Shown here piece by piece: positions 7,000-14,026 of a stretch of DNA of 18,315 nt. The notes under the pieces are model-generated. The model searched no databases. It was not told the origin of the DNA and saw only the letters and a list, made by a program, of their open reading frames with translations. Made by a program: the position numbers and the translations under genes. Origin of the DNA: Nanobdellota archaeon (GTDB lineage: Archaea; Nanobdellota; Nanobdellia; SCGC-AAA011-G17; JAFCDX01); assembly GCA_018816585.1 (NCBI GenBank), contig JAHIVQ010000025.1:1-18315 (forward strand), given 5' to 3'. Position 1 is the first letter of the stretch, and each line of letters opens with the position of its first letter.

Positions 7000-7009
7000 C
7001 TTATAAATA
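7000..7009 (+). promoter_or_regulatory. TATA-like box of the transporter/AMP phosphorylase pair
   Basis: CTTATAAATA lies 24-33 nt before the ATG at 7033, in the 34-nt gap after the HEPN-like gene. It suggests a leaderless transcript covering the transporter and the overlapping AMP phosphorylase gene. Confidence 0.5.
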
Positions 7010-7032
7010 TTAATTGATAATTAAATAAAAAG

Positions 7033-8019
7033 ATGGTGATAGATCTTCTGAAAAAGAACAGTAAATATATATGGCTTTTAGTAGTTATACTTCTGACTTA
7101 TCTTTCATTTTTAATAATAAAACCATTCATAAGTGCAATAATTACAAGCTTTATCTTAGCATATATATTTCATCCATTGCATAAGAAACTTTCAAGTTAT
7201 ACAAAGAATGAAACACTTACAGCTTTTATAATAACGATTGTTATACTATTAATAATATTACTTCCTTTAATATTAATAGCTAAAATAATAACAACACAAG
7301 CATACAGTTTTTATGAAAATGGGTCAATAACAGATGTAAGCAATTATATACGATCCTTGACAGGCATTAATAATATAGGCAATATCATAAGTTATGTAAT
7401 CTCTTATATAGGAAAAATATTTTCTGATTTTATAATCTCACTGCCAAAAATATTACTTAATTTTTTAGTAATCTTATTATTATTGTTTTATTTGTTAAAG
7501 GAATGGGACTCGGTTTTTACAAGAATAAGATCATTGATATTTTTAAAACAAAAAGATAAGATAATAAAACATATCAAAAATGTCACTAATTCAATAATTT
7601 ATGGATATTTTGTTACGGCTGTTTTAGAAGGTATTATTGCAACAATTTTATTGTTAATCTTTCAAGTGCCGCATGCATTCTTTTTTGGATTACTAACTAT
7701 AATTTTGGTTGTACTTCCTGTTGTTGGAGCAAGCTTAATATGGATTCCTGTTTCTATATGGTTAGTATATAAAGGAAGTTTAGTATTAGGAATAGTTTTT
7801 GCTTTACTTTCCTTGATATTATTATCTGGAATTGAAAATGTTTTAAGGCCAAAAGTAATTGGAGACAAGGCAAAGCTTCATCCAATAATAATGTTGTTAG
7901 GAATAATTGGAGGGATGATAGTATTTGGTTTTATAGGTATTGTAATCGGACCATTGATACTTTCTATAGTTTATTATATTATAATTAAGGATTATTTAAT
8001 GGGAAAAAATGCAGCTTAA
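7033..8019 (+). CDS. AI-2E/PerM family membrane transporter
   Basis: A 328-residue polytopic membrane protein of the AI-2E transporter (PerM/TqsA, UPF0118) family. Hydrophobic segments start at about residues 14, 33 and 58, a further pair spans about 130-155, and a dense cluster covers 200-320, with the family's typical segment GLLTIILVVLPVVGASLIWI and the conserved ENVLRPKVIGDKAKLHPIIM followed by a Gly-rich helix. Family members export small molecules or act as Na+(Li+)/H+ antiporters; substrate cannot be predicted, and quorum-sensing roles should not be assumed. The gene overlaps AMP phosphorylase by 11 nt and is probably co-transcribed with it; a functional link to nucleoside or phosphate export is speculation. 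Confidence 0.88.
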   Translation: MVIDLLKKNSKYIWLLVVILLTYLSFLIIKPFISAIITSFILAYIFHPLHKKLSSYTKNETLTAFIITIVILLIILLPLILIAKIITTQAYSFYENGSITDVSNYIRSLTGINNIGNIISYVISYIGKIFSDFIISLPKILLNFLVILLLLFYLLKEWDSVFTRIRSLIFLKQKDKIIKHIKNVTNSIIYGYFVTAVLEGIIATILLLIFQVPHAFFFGLLTIILVVLPVVGASLIWIPVSIWLVYKGSLVLGIVFALLSLILLSGIENVLRPKVIGDKAKLHPIIMLLGIIGGMIVFGFIGIVIGPLILSIVYYIIIKDYLMGKNAA

Positions 8020-9490
8020 AGTAAGAGAAGTAAATATAAGTTCAGGTGGACCATTAATAGCAATTATTAGTTTAAATGATGCTAATATATTAGATCTTAA
8101 GGCATTAGATAGGATAAAGATAAAAAAAGATAGAAAAGAAATAGTAGTTGCTGTTGATATTTCAAAAGGCAATAGAGTAAAAAAAGGGCAGATTGGATTG
8201 TTTGAAGAAGTAAGTAAATTATTAAAATTAAAAAATAATTCTGTTGTTATTGTTTCTGTTGAACCAAAGCCAAAATCATTGCAATATATAAAGAAAAAAT
8301 TAGATGGGGGAAGATTAAACAAGACAGAAGTAAATGAGATTGTTAAAGATATTGTTGAAAATAGATTGACTGATATTGAAATAACTTATTTTATATCTGG
8401 GTGTTATGTAAATGGAATGTCTTTATATGAAAGTGCATATTTAACAGAGGCAATTGTTGATAATGGAAAAAAACTGAATTTGAATAAATATCCTATATTA
8501 GACAAGCATTCAATAAGCGGGGTTCCTGGAAACAGGACAACTATGATTATTATTCCTATAGTAACTGCAATGGGTTATATTATGCCAAAGACAAGCACAA
8601 GAAGCATAACTTCAGTTTCTGGAACTGCTGATACATTTGAAACATTAGCACCTGTTGAACACTCTGTTATTGATATTAGAAAGATAATAAATAAGGTTGG
8701 CGGGTGCATGGTTTGGGGTGGTGCAATGGAGCTTGCAAGTGCTGATGATAAATTAATAAAAGTAGAAAAAACTATTTCTTTGGATCCAGAAGGTATTATG
8801 TTAGCAAGTATTTTGGCTAAGAAATCTTCTGTCGGTGCAACACATGTTATTTTAGATATCCCTTGGGGAAGAGGAAGCAAGGTTGAAACAATAAAAATAG
8901 CAAAGAGATTAAGAAATAAGTTTGAGGTTCTTGGAAAATTATTAGGAATGGAAATTAAGACAATATTCTCTGATGGAAGACAGCCTGTTGGAAATGGAAT
9001 TGGTCCTGCACTTGAAGCAAGAGATGTTTTATTAGTGCTTGAAAATAAAGGTCCTTTAGATTTGAAAGAAAAATCAGTTAAGATGGCTTCAATGTTGCTT
9101 TCAATGGTAGGTGTTAAAAATTCTTATAAGAAAGCACTAGGTGTCTTGGAGTCTGGATTAGCATTAAAAAAAATGAAAGAAATTATTAAAGCACAGAATG
9201 GAAATCCAAATATCACTTCAGATAAAATAAAAGTTGGCAAGTTTAGATATGATGTTAAGGCAAAAACTTTTGGAGTTGTAAGAGGAATTTCAAATAAAAA
9301 TATTGTAAAAATTGCAAAAGCAGCAGGTGCACCAGAAGATAAGGGTGCAGGAATTTATTTCAATATTAAGTTAAATAATAAAGTCAAGAAAAATCAAATT
9401 TTGTTCAGTATATTCGCTGAAAACAAAAAAAGATTACAATATGCAAAGCAAATTTATAACAACTCAAAAGTAATTAACATAGAAAAATGA
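8009..9490 (+). CDS. deoA: AMP phosphorylase
   Basis: AMP phosphorylase, converting AMP (and other NMPs) plus phosphate to free base and ribose-1,5-bisphosphate, the first step of the archaeal AMP/RuBisCO pathway. The 493-residue length fits the roughly 500-residue archaeal enzymes. After an N-terminal domain of about 85 residues found in the archaeal AMP phosphorylases, the nucleoside phosphorylase core follows: DKHSISGVPGNRTT (165-178) and KTSTRSITSVSGTADTFE (194-211) are the phosphate/ribose binding motifs, and SDGRQPVGNGIGPALEARD is the family's conserved Gly-rich segment. The ATG overlaps the transporter gene by 11 nt. The isomerase and RuBisCO for the next two steps are at 12714-15483, so the enzyme is assigned as AMP phosphorylase rather than thymidine phosphorylase. 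Confidence 0.94.
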   Translation: MQLKVREVNISSGGPLIAIISLNDANILDLKALDRIKIKKDRKEIVVAVDISKGNRVKKGQIGLFEEVSKLLKLKNNSVVIVSVEPKPKSLQYIKKKLDGGRLNKTEVNEIVKDIVENRLTDIEITYFISGCYVNGMSLYESAYLTEAIVDNGKKLNLNKYPILDKHSISGVPGNRTTMIIIPIVTAMGYIMPKTSTRSITSVSGTADTFETLAPVEHSVIDIRKIINKVGGCMVWGGAMELASADDKLIKVEKTISLDPEGIMLASILAKKSSVGATHVILDIPWGRGSKVETIKIAKRLRNKFEVLGKLLGMEIKTIFSDGRQPVGNGIGPALEARDVLLVLENKGPLDLKEKSVKMASMLLSMVGVKNSYKKALGVLESGLALKKMKEIIKAQNGNPNITSDKIKVGKFRYDVKAKTFGVVRGISNKNIVKIAKAAGAPEDKGAGIYFNIKLNNKVKKNQILFSIFAENKKRLQYAKQIYNNSKVINIEK

Positions 9491-9500
9491 TAAACAAAAG

Positions 9501-9510
9501 CTTTAAATAG
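9501..9510 (+). promoter_or_regulatory. TATA-like box of the surface protein gene
   Basis: CTTTAAATAG lies about 70-80 nt upstream of the ATG at 9580. Start of transcription about 25 nt downstream would give a leader of roughly 45-50 nt, unlike the leaderless neighbours, and matches the presence of a strong ribosome-binding site. Confidence 0.45.
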
Positions 9511-9518
9511 TAATTGGG

Positions 9519-9541
9519 ATGATTAATTATAATTTAATCAT
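9519..9541 (+). promoter_or_regulatory. inverted repeat near the transcription start of the surface protein gene
   Basis: ATGATTAA and TTAATCAT form perfect 8-bp arms around a 7-nt spacer. It starts 9 nt after the TATA-like box, so it overlaps the expected transcription start and could be an operator or a leader hairpin. AT-rich palindromes arise by chance, so this is weak. Confidence 0.3.
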
Positions 9542-9562
9542 AATCTATAAAAAACAAGGAGC

Positions 9563-9568
9563 GAGGTG
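9563..9568 (+). promoter_or_regulatory. ribosome-binding site of the surface protein gene
   Basis: GAGGTG, complementary to the archaeal 16S 3' end, is 11 nt before the ATG at 9580. Together with the upstream GGAGC it makes this the strongest ribosome-binding region of the window, suggesting high expression. Confidence 0.6.
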
Positions 9569-9579
9569 TTAAAAAAAAC

Positions 9580-11355
9580 ATGAAAAAGGAGATTTTAAAT
9601 TCTATTATAATAACAGTTTTATTAATAAGTTGTGTTTATTTCGTTGTTGGTGGCTTGGTTGAAGGTATCGCCTTTGGGTCTACAAATTATAATGTAACGG
9701 ATTCGGAGGGGAATACTACTTATAGTACAGGTATGAATTTTTGGAATTATCATACTAATTATACAGGAAATAATGGTACTAATCTTATTGCAGTTAGTGG
9801 CAATAGTAGATCATTACAATTTAACTTTACATTAAATAATTCTGGAGCTGAACCATTTAATGGAAATATAACTAATGTAACAATAGCATTTCTAGGTGGA
9901 GACTATTTGCAGATTAATTTTGTTTCTGGGAATATGACAAATCATACTTGTATTTGGCAAATGAATGCTAATGATATTAGAACAATAACATTTTATAATT
10001 CAACTTGTGGTTTATCTAATGGTACTACTGATGGTGGTCCAGGTAAATTTACATATGGATTTTTTATGGTAAATGTTTCTCTTAATGGATCACAATATAA
10101 TACTAATAATTTAGAAAGTTTAGCAGTAACAATACAAATTAATGTAACCAATTTATCAAGAGTATATAATGATACACAAACATTTACAATTGGTACAGAT
10201 AATACAGCTCCAAGAATTACTGCTATAAATATAAGTGATGGAAGTGTAACCCAAAGAGTTAATAGTGGAACAAATAGAGTTTATTTGACTAATAGTTCAA
10301 ATTTAACAATACAAGTAACTATAACAGATGCAAACATATGGTGGAATAATACCGCAATTTCAGATTCTAGAGGTGGTAGAGGAAATATAAGTGTATGGTG
10401 GAATGCAACAGGTGCAGCAACAATAGGAATGGGTTCAAACCAGACAAATATGACTAATATAACATCATGTACATTTGCAGAAGGTGTAAATGGATGTGTA
10501 TTCCAAGCAACATTGCCAAAGAGCTTAGGATCTTTTAGTTCTGAAGGTGGAAATTTAAGCTTTATAATAGTAGCATCAGATTACTTTGAACATACAAGTA
10601 ATGATACAAATTCTCAATTAGGTTATAATATAACTTTTGATAATACAGCAAGTGATTGTGAAATAACAATTCCTGAGGGAAGATTTATTATATATAGACA
10701 ACATACAGTTTCATGTACTGGTGATATTAATGAAACAAGATTGTATGAAGGAGAAAGTGATATAGAAATATGTAAAGATTATAACTCATGTACAGGAACA
10801 TATTCTCCACAAACATCTGGAACAAGAACATTAAGGTGTGAAACAAAAGATAATGCTGGTAATTCAAAAAGTTGTGAAAAAGAAGTTTCTGTTGCTTCAA
10901 GAGCAACAGTATATGATGGTGAAGAAGCAGCACCAACAGCAGCACCTAAGGCATTAGACATTTCAACACAAGCACAATCAACAGGATTATCAACAGGACA
11001 ATCAACTACATTCAAGTATGAAACAATTGATCATACTATTAAAATAGATTCAATAACTTCTGATTCAGTAACTATAACAGTTGATGACAAAATAAGTGCA
11101 ACAATACCATCAGGTCAATCAAAAGAACTTGATTTAACTGGAGATGGTACTAATGATGTTAAAATAACACTAAATAGAGTATTGCTTAACAAAGCAGATA
11201 TAACTGTAGAAAAGCTTGCAGGTGCAACAATAGAGCCTCAAAAAGAGGTTACACAAGAACAAAAATCAAGTTTAGCTTGGTTATGGTGGGTATTAATAGC
11301 TATTATAGTAATAGTTATTGCATACTTAGTTGTTAGTGCAAAGAAAAAGAAATAA
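9580..11355 (+). CDS. sequon-rich, membrane-anchored cell-surface protein
   Basis: A 591-residue exported protein, probably part of the envelope. Residues about 7-30 are an N-terminal hydrophobic segment (IIITVLLISCVYFVVGG) that may be a signal peptide or anchor. Residues about 566-587 form a C-terminal transmembrane helix after SSLAWLWW, ending in VSAKKKK, a stop-transfer tail. The ectodomain is rich in Asn, Thr and Ser with beta-sandwich character. I count about 30 N-x-S/T sequons between residues 37 and roughly 390 and none after that. Cys pairs (for example TCIW/TCGL and SCTF/GCVF, and a cluster around 360-435) suggest disulfides. Ala/Pro-rich and Gln/Thr-rich linkers (EEAAPTAAPKALD, QAQSTGLSTGQST) follow. 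The aglB gene in this window would supply its glycosylation. No family name is recognised; S-layer or adhesin roles are possible. Confidence 0.85.
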   Translation: MKKEILNSIIITVLLISCVYFVVGGLVEGIAFGSTNYNVTDSEGNTTYSTGMNFWNYHTNYTGNNGTNLIAVSGNSRSLQFNFTLNNSGAEPFNGNITNVTIAFLGGDYLQINFVSGNMTNHTCIWQMNANDIRTITFYNSTCGLSNGTTDGGPGKFTYGFFMVNVSLNGSQYNTNNLESLAVTIQINVTNLSRVYNDTQTFTIGTDNTAPRITAINISDGSVTQRVNSGTNRVYLTNSSNLTIQVTITDANIWWNNTAISDSRGGRGNISVWWNATGAATIGMGSNQTNMTNITSCTFAEGVNGCVFQATLPKSLGSFSSEGGNLSFIIVASDYFEHTSNDTNSQLGYNITFDNTASDCEITIPEGRFIIYRQHTVSCTGDINETRLYEGESDIEICKDYNSCTGTYSPQTSGTRTLRCETKDNAGNSKSCEKEVSVASRATVYDGEEAAPTAAPKALDISTQAQSTGLSTGQSTTFKYETIDHTIKIDSITSDSVTITVDDKISATIPSGQSKELDLTGDGTNDVKITLNRVLLNKADITVEKLAGATIEPQKEVTQEQKSSLAWLWWVLIAIIVIVIAYLVVSAKKKK

Positions 11356-11356
11356 A

Positions 11357-11400
11357 TCTTTTTTCTTATTTTCTTTATTTTTTTATAATTATTTTCTTCT
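11357..11400 (+). terminator. U-rich archaeal terminator after the surface protein gene
   Basis: Directly after the stop codon the plus strand runs through several T tracts (six and seven T in a row) with almost no G. Archaeal termination uses such oligo-T stretches without a needed hairpin. Confidence 0.55.
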
Positions 11401-11401
11401 A

Positions 11402-11420
11402 GAATTTATTAAAATAAAAA
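11402..11420 (-). terminator. T-rich terminator of tRNA-Ser
   Basis: On the minus strand TTTTTATTTTAATAAATT begins immediately after the discriminator base of the tRNA. CCA is not encoded. Confidence 0.5.
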
Positions 11421-11434
11421 CGCCGTGGGCAGGA

Positions 11435-11470
11435 TTTTCATTCTTTTCTGAGGTTTTCTCTGAAAAGCTC
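11435..11470 (-). other. T-loop intron of tRNA-Ser (36 nt, position 59/60)
   Basis: The splice site is a strict bulge-helix-bulge. Outer helix GCAGG/CCTGC; 4-bp central helix TTCA/TGAA with full Watson-Crick pairing; 3-nt bulges AAG and AAT, cut as AA^G and AA^T. The intron folds back on itself through CTTTTC/GAAAAG and GAG/CTC separated by one A-A mismatch. Cutting at these sites restores T loop TTCAAAT exactly. Confidence 0.88.
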
Positions 11471-11502
11471 TTTGAACCTGCACGTCCGTAAGGACACCAG
11501 TT

Positions 11503-11536
11503 CTCTAGTTTTGATTAAACTTTTTTAAAAGTTTAT
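11503..11536 (-). other. anticodon-loop intron of tRNA-Ser (34 nt, canonical 37/38)
   Basis: Outer helix CCAGT/ACTGG, central helix CTTG/CTAG with one U-U mismatch, bulges AAA and AGA cut as AA^A and AG^A. An inner hairpin TAAACTT/AAGTTTA follows. Removal leaves loop CTTGAAA with A37. The site is the usual archaeal intron position, one base after the anticodon; the central helix is relaxed. Confidence 0.85.
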
Positions 11537-11589
11537 TTCAAGACTGGCGCACTACCAGGTTATGCGACCACGGCATACAATAAAGTTAA

Positions 11590-11600
11590 TTTTAAATACT
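11590..11600. promoter_or_regulatory. divergent TATA-like region between tRNA-Ser and the LAGLIDADG gene
   Basis: The minus strand reads GTATTTAAAAT, about 16-26 nt upstream of the tRNA 5' end. The same AT-rich 47-nt spacer must also hold the plus-strand promoter of the endonuclease gene starting at 11622, for which TTTAAATACTTAAAA (11591-11605) is at a leaderless distance. Confidence 0.4.
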
Positions 11601-11621
11601 TAAAAATTATTATATAGAGCA

Positions 11622-12746
11622 ATGAAAACTCAACTTATCTTTAATACACCTAATTTGATTAAAAATTTAAAATTAATCAAAGATTATTATAAAATAGATA
11701 AGACCAAGGATGGATTATTAATCACTAAAGATCATAAATTTGGAAGAATAGGCAGACCATATTCAATTATATTACCAAATAAGATAAAGATTTCTCCAGA
11801 AGTAGTTGGTTTATTCGTTGGAGAGGGTTATAATAATGATAGTAGCATAATATTTGCTAATTCTAATGAAATAGCGATTGATAAATTCTTAGATTTTATA
11901 AAACAATTTAATTTGCGAATCAATTTTTATTTAGAAATTTCAATTAAAAATAAATCTAAGAAATTTATACAGGAATCAGTTAATTTTTGGGAGGATCACC
12001 TTGGTATAAAACTTAAGAGAATAAGATTAAGAAAAGAGTTTAATAGTATTACTAAACATGGTACTATTCATGTAGGGGTTAACAATTCTTTTTTGTCTAA
12101 AATGTTCAAACAAATAATTAATATTTCAAAAATTAGGGTGGAAAAGAGTAAAACTTTAGCTATAGATTATATTAAAGGGATAATTGCTGCAGAAGGTAAT
12201 GTTAATATTAAAAAAATTACAAATTGTGTATATATGGTTAGAATAAGTGCTTCCAAAGAGGAAGAGAGAACACATTATAAGAGATGCTTAGAAAGAATAG
12301 GTATAAAGATATTTTGCAAGGATATGCCTACAATTTCAAAACAAGAGGGAAGGTTAAAAGGCTGGAAAACATATAAAGGAAGAGCAGGTGCAGTTATAAT
12401 CTCAAGATGGGATAATTTTATAAAAATATTGAATATGGATTTATTAGAATTAAATAAAGATAAAGAAACTAAATTTTTTAAATATATCTTAAATAACAAG
12501 TTTACGAAGCAATTTATGGATTTTTCATTTTTTATTGATAAAGAGTTTACTATGAAACAGGTTCAAAATTATTTTAATTTTTCTGGTAGGAATGTTGATA
12601 GACTTCATACTTTATGGAAAGAGGGTTATGCAAATAAAAAATTGAGAAAAGGTGTATATATCTGGAAATTGAATAATAAATATATCCATCTTTATAATAA
12701 GATTAAAGACATTTCATACAGGTTTAATATAACCCCACTTGTCTAA
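11622..12746 (+). CDS. free-standing LAGLIDADG homing endonuclease-like protein
   Basis: A 374-residue protein with two LAGLIDADG motifs: PEVVGLFVGEGY (59-70, acidic E68) and DYIKGIIAAEGN (182-193, acidic E191). Each is followed by a beta-rich half with conserved-looking basic residues, so it is a single-chain pseudo-dimer of the monomeric homing endonuclease type. Both metal-binding acids are Glu instead of Asp. Residues about 300-374 look like a helix-turn-helix (FTMKQVQNYFNFSGRNVDRLHTLW) that may bind DNA. It is not inside an intron or intein and has no exon boundaries around it; it lies 47 nt from the 5' end of the two-intron tRNA-Ser. Its last 33 nt are antisense to the RuBisCO 3' end. 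A domesticated regulator of the LAGLIDADG fold is an alternative to an active nuclease. Confidence 0.82.
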   Translation: MKTQLIFNTPNLIKNLKLIKDYYKIDKTKDGLLITKDHKFGRIGRPYSIILPNKIKISPEVVGLFVGEGYNNDSSIIFANSNEIAIDKFLDFIKQFNLRINFYLEISIKNKSKKFIQESVNFWEDHLGIKLKRIRLRKEFNSITKHGTIHVGVNNSFLSKMFKQIINISKIRVEKSKTLAIDYIKGIIAAEGNVNIKKITNCVYMVRISASKEEERTHYKRCLERIGIKIFCKDMPTISKQEGRLKGWKTYKGRAGAVIISRWDNFIKILNMDLLELNKDKETKFFKYILNNKFTKQFMDFSFFIDKEFTMKQVQNYFNFSGRNVDRLHTLWKEGYANKKLRKGVYIWKLNNKYIHLYNKIKDISYRFNITPLV

Positions 12747-14012
12747 TGCAGCTTTTAATTCCTTGTGTGTATTCGCATATTCTTTTAATGATATATTCTT
12801 AATTGTTGCATCTATAGCCTGCCTAAAGCCTGTAGCTCCTGCTTGTACTCCTAGAGGATTACCAATTACTCCACCTCCAGCTTGTAATATTATATTATTG
12901 CCTAATTTATTTATTATATAAGGTACTAGTCCTGGATGTAAACCCCCGCTGGAAACTGGAAATGTTGGTTTAATTTTATACCATTCTTGTTGTAGAATAT
13001 GTCCTTTATCTGTTAAAAATGTCTCTTCAATCTCCTCTCCTGTAATTTCTTTTTCTAGGCCTAAAACTTCTTTAATAGGCGATACTAACTTGCCTACTGC
13101 TGTTCCTATATGCAAGTTATCAACACCTGTTAATCTTGCGCATTTAGCAACCGTTAACATAGAAATACCATGTCTTGGATTTCTTGTAAAGGCAGCATGC
13201 ATTGCTCTATGAGCATGTATGGCTAATTTTAGGTCTTGACATTCATTTCTTAGTGTTTGCAAGGCGGCCCATCCTGCTGTTAAAATATCAATCATAACAA
13301 ATTCTCCGCCACATTTTTTCACAAATTTAGCTCTTTTTATCATTTCATTAGTTTCTGCAGTTACATTGGCAAGAAAAGTCTTTCTTTCACCTGTTTCTTT
13401 TTCTACTCTATCTCTTACATTTAATATCTTTTCAGTAGTTTTATAAAAATTAACAAATTTTTGAGAAGTCATATTTTCATCTGTTTTTACTATATCAATT
13501 CCACCTTTCCATATCTCATATGCAGCCTTGCAATATTCATTGGTATTCATTCCAACTTTTGGTTTTGGCACTGTTGCAGTTAGCGGTCTTTTTTTAATAT
13601 TCATAAAATTTCTTACACCATTAACACCAAACTGAGGTCCTTTGAATGACTTGACATATTTTTCAGAAAAATCAATATCTTCTAATCTTAAATTATTAAT
13701 CGCTTTCATACCAAAAATATTTCCTGCTACAGAGCTATATAATTGTGGCATGCTTCCTGTTTCAAATAAATCAATTGGATAAGCAATCTTGCAGAAATTT
13801 CCTTTAATCAAGAATACACGGGCTCTTATTTTTCTTATATGTGGTTTTAGTGTTGTTAATTCAGTCCAAGTACCATTTGATGATTCAGAAGCAATTCTTC
13901 CTACAGCTTCTTTTACAGAAATACCTGGAGCTTGTTCAAATCTGAATAAACAGACTAAATCATCTTTCTTTGGTTTGTACTTTAAATCTATAAAGTCAAG
14001 ATACTGTGAAAT
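12714..14012 (-). CDS. rbcL: RuBisCO large subunit, archaeal form III type, probable AUU start
   Basis: Carboxylates ribulose-1,5-bisphosphate into two 3-phosphoglycerate as the last step of the AMP pathway. The full protein has 432 residues. Active-site residues by alignment to spinach numbering: E60/T65/W66 (E43, T48, W49 in ASESSNGTWT), N123 (N98), K175/K177 (K150/K152 in VPKPKVG), carbamylated K201 with D203 and E204 (K176, D178, E179 in VKTDEN), H294/R295 (H268/R269 in HAHRAMH), H327 (H301), K334 (K308), S379 with GG (S355 in SSGG) and AGGG. The middle Asp of KDDE is Thr. There is no ATG, GTG or TTG before codon 68, but the family N-terminus (SQYLDFIDLKYKPKKDDL) is encoded after ATT at 14012, with GAGGTG 6 nt before it. 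The start follows the HAD stop by 14 nt. A TTG start at 13811 would lose the catalytic Glu and Thr-Trp. Confidence 0.92.
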   Translation of the reverse strand: MSQYLDFIDLKYKPKKDDLVCLFRFEQAPGISVKEAVGRIASESSNGTWTELTTLKPHIRKIRARVFLIKGNFCKIAYPIDLFETGSMPQLYSSVAGNIFGMKAINNLRLEDIDFSEKYVKSFKGPQFGVNGVRNFMNIKKRPLTATVPKPKVGMNTNEYCKAAYEIWKGGIDIVKTDENMTSQKFVNFYKTTEKILNVRDRVEKETGERKTFLANVTAETNEMIKRAKFVKKCGGEFVMIDILTAGWAALQTLRNECQDLKLAIHAHRAMHAAFTRNPRHGISMLTVAKCARLTGVDNLHIGTAVGKLVSPIKEVLGLEKEITGEEIEETFLTDKGHILQQEWYKIKPTFPVSSGGLHPGLVPYIINKLGNNIILQAGGGVIGNPLGVQAGATGFRQAIDATIKNISLKEYANTHKELKAALDKWGYIKPV

Positions 14013-14018
14013 CTTTTA

Positions 14019-14024
14019 CACCTC
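14019..14024 (-). promoter_or_regulatory. ribosome-binding site deciding the RuBisCO AUU start
   Basis: GAGGTG on the minus strand, 2 nt after the HAD stop codon, with 6 nt before the ATT at 14012-14010. The only nearby canonical start, GTG at 14021-14019, lies within this site and is followed at once by an in-frame TAA, so it cannot be used. This is the main support for AUU initiation. Confidence 0.7.
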
Positions 14025-14026
14025 TT

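Larger units (their letters stand above)
11421..11574 (-). tRNA. tRNA-Ser(UGA) interrupted by two introns
   Basis: Read on the minus strand. Acceptor arms GCCGTGG/CCACGGC pair over 7 bp with discriminator G73, as in archaeal tRNA-Ser. The D arm is GCAT/GTGC with loop AACCTGGTA. The anticodon stem is CCAGT/ACTGG; removing 34 nt (11503-11536) leaves loop CTTGAAA with anticodon TGA. A class II variable arm has stem GTCC/GGAC around TTAC. The T stem is GCAGG/CCTGC; removing 36 nt (11435-11470) leaves the normal T loop TTCAAAT. The mature RNA is then 84 nt including G73. CCA is absent from the gene. A TATA-like box on the minus strand lies at about 11590-11598. Class II structure plus G73 and anticodon UGA identify serine rather than leucine. 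A search for a continuous tRNA would miss this gene because of the T-loop intron. Confidence 0.93.

Noticed and set aside
10727..11015. Open frames on the minus strand inside the surface protein gene
   Set aside because: Low-complexity shadows of the Thr/Ala/Gln-rich coding sequence, without ribosome-binding sites or recognisable domains.
11421..11574. tRNA on the plus strand
   Set aside because: The acceptor arms pair on both strands, but the D, variable and T arms and the splice motifs fold properly only on the minus strand.
11421..12746. tRNA-Ser as attachment site of an integrated element carrying the LAGLIDADG gene
   Set aside because: The endonuclease gene lies at the 5' side of the tRNA, no integrase or duplicated tRNA fragment is seen, and the flanking genes are ordinary metabolic genes.
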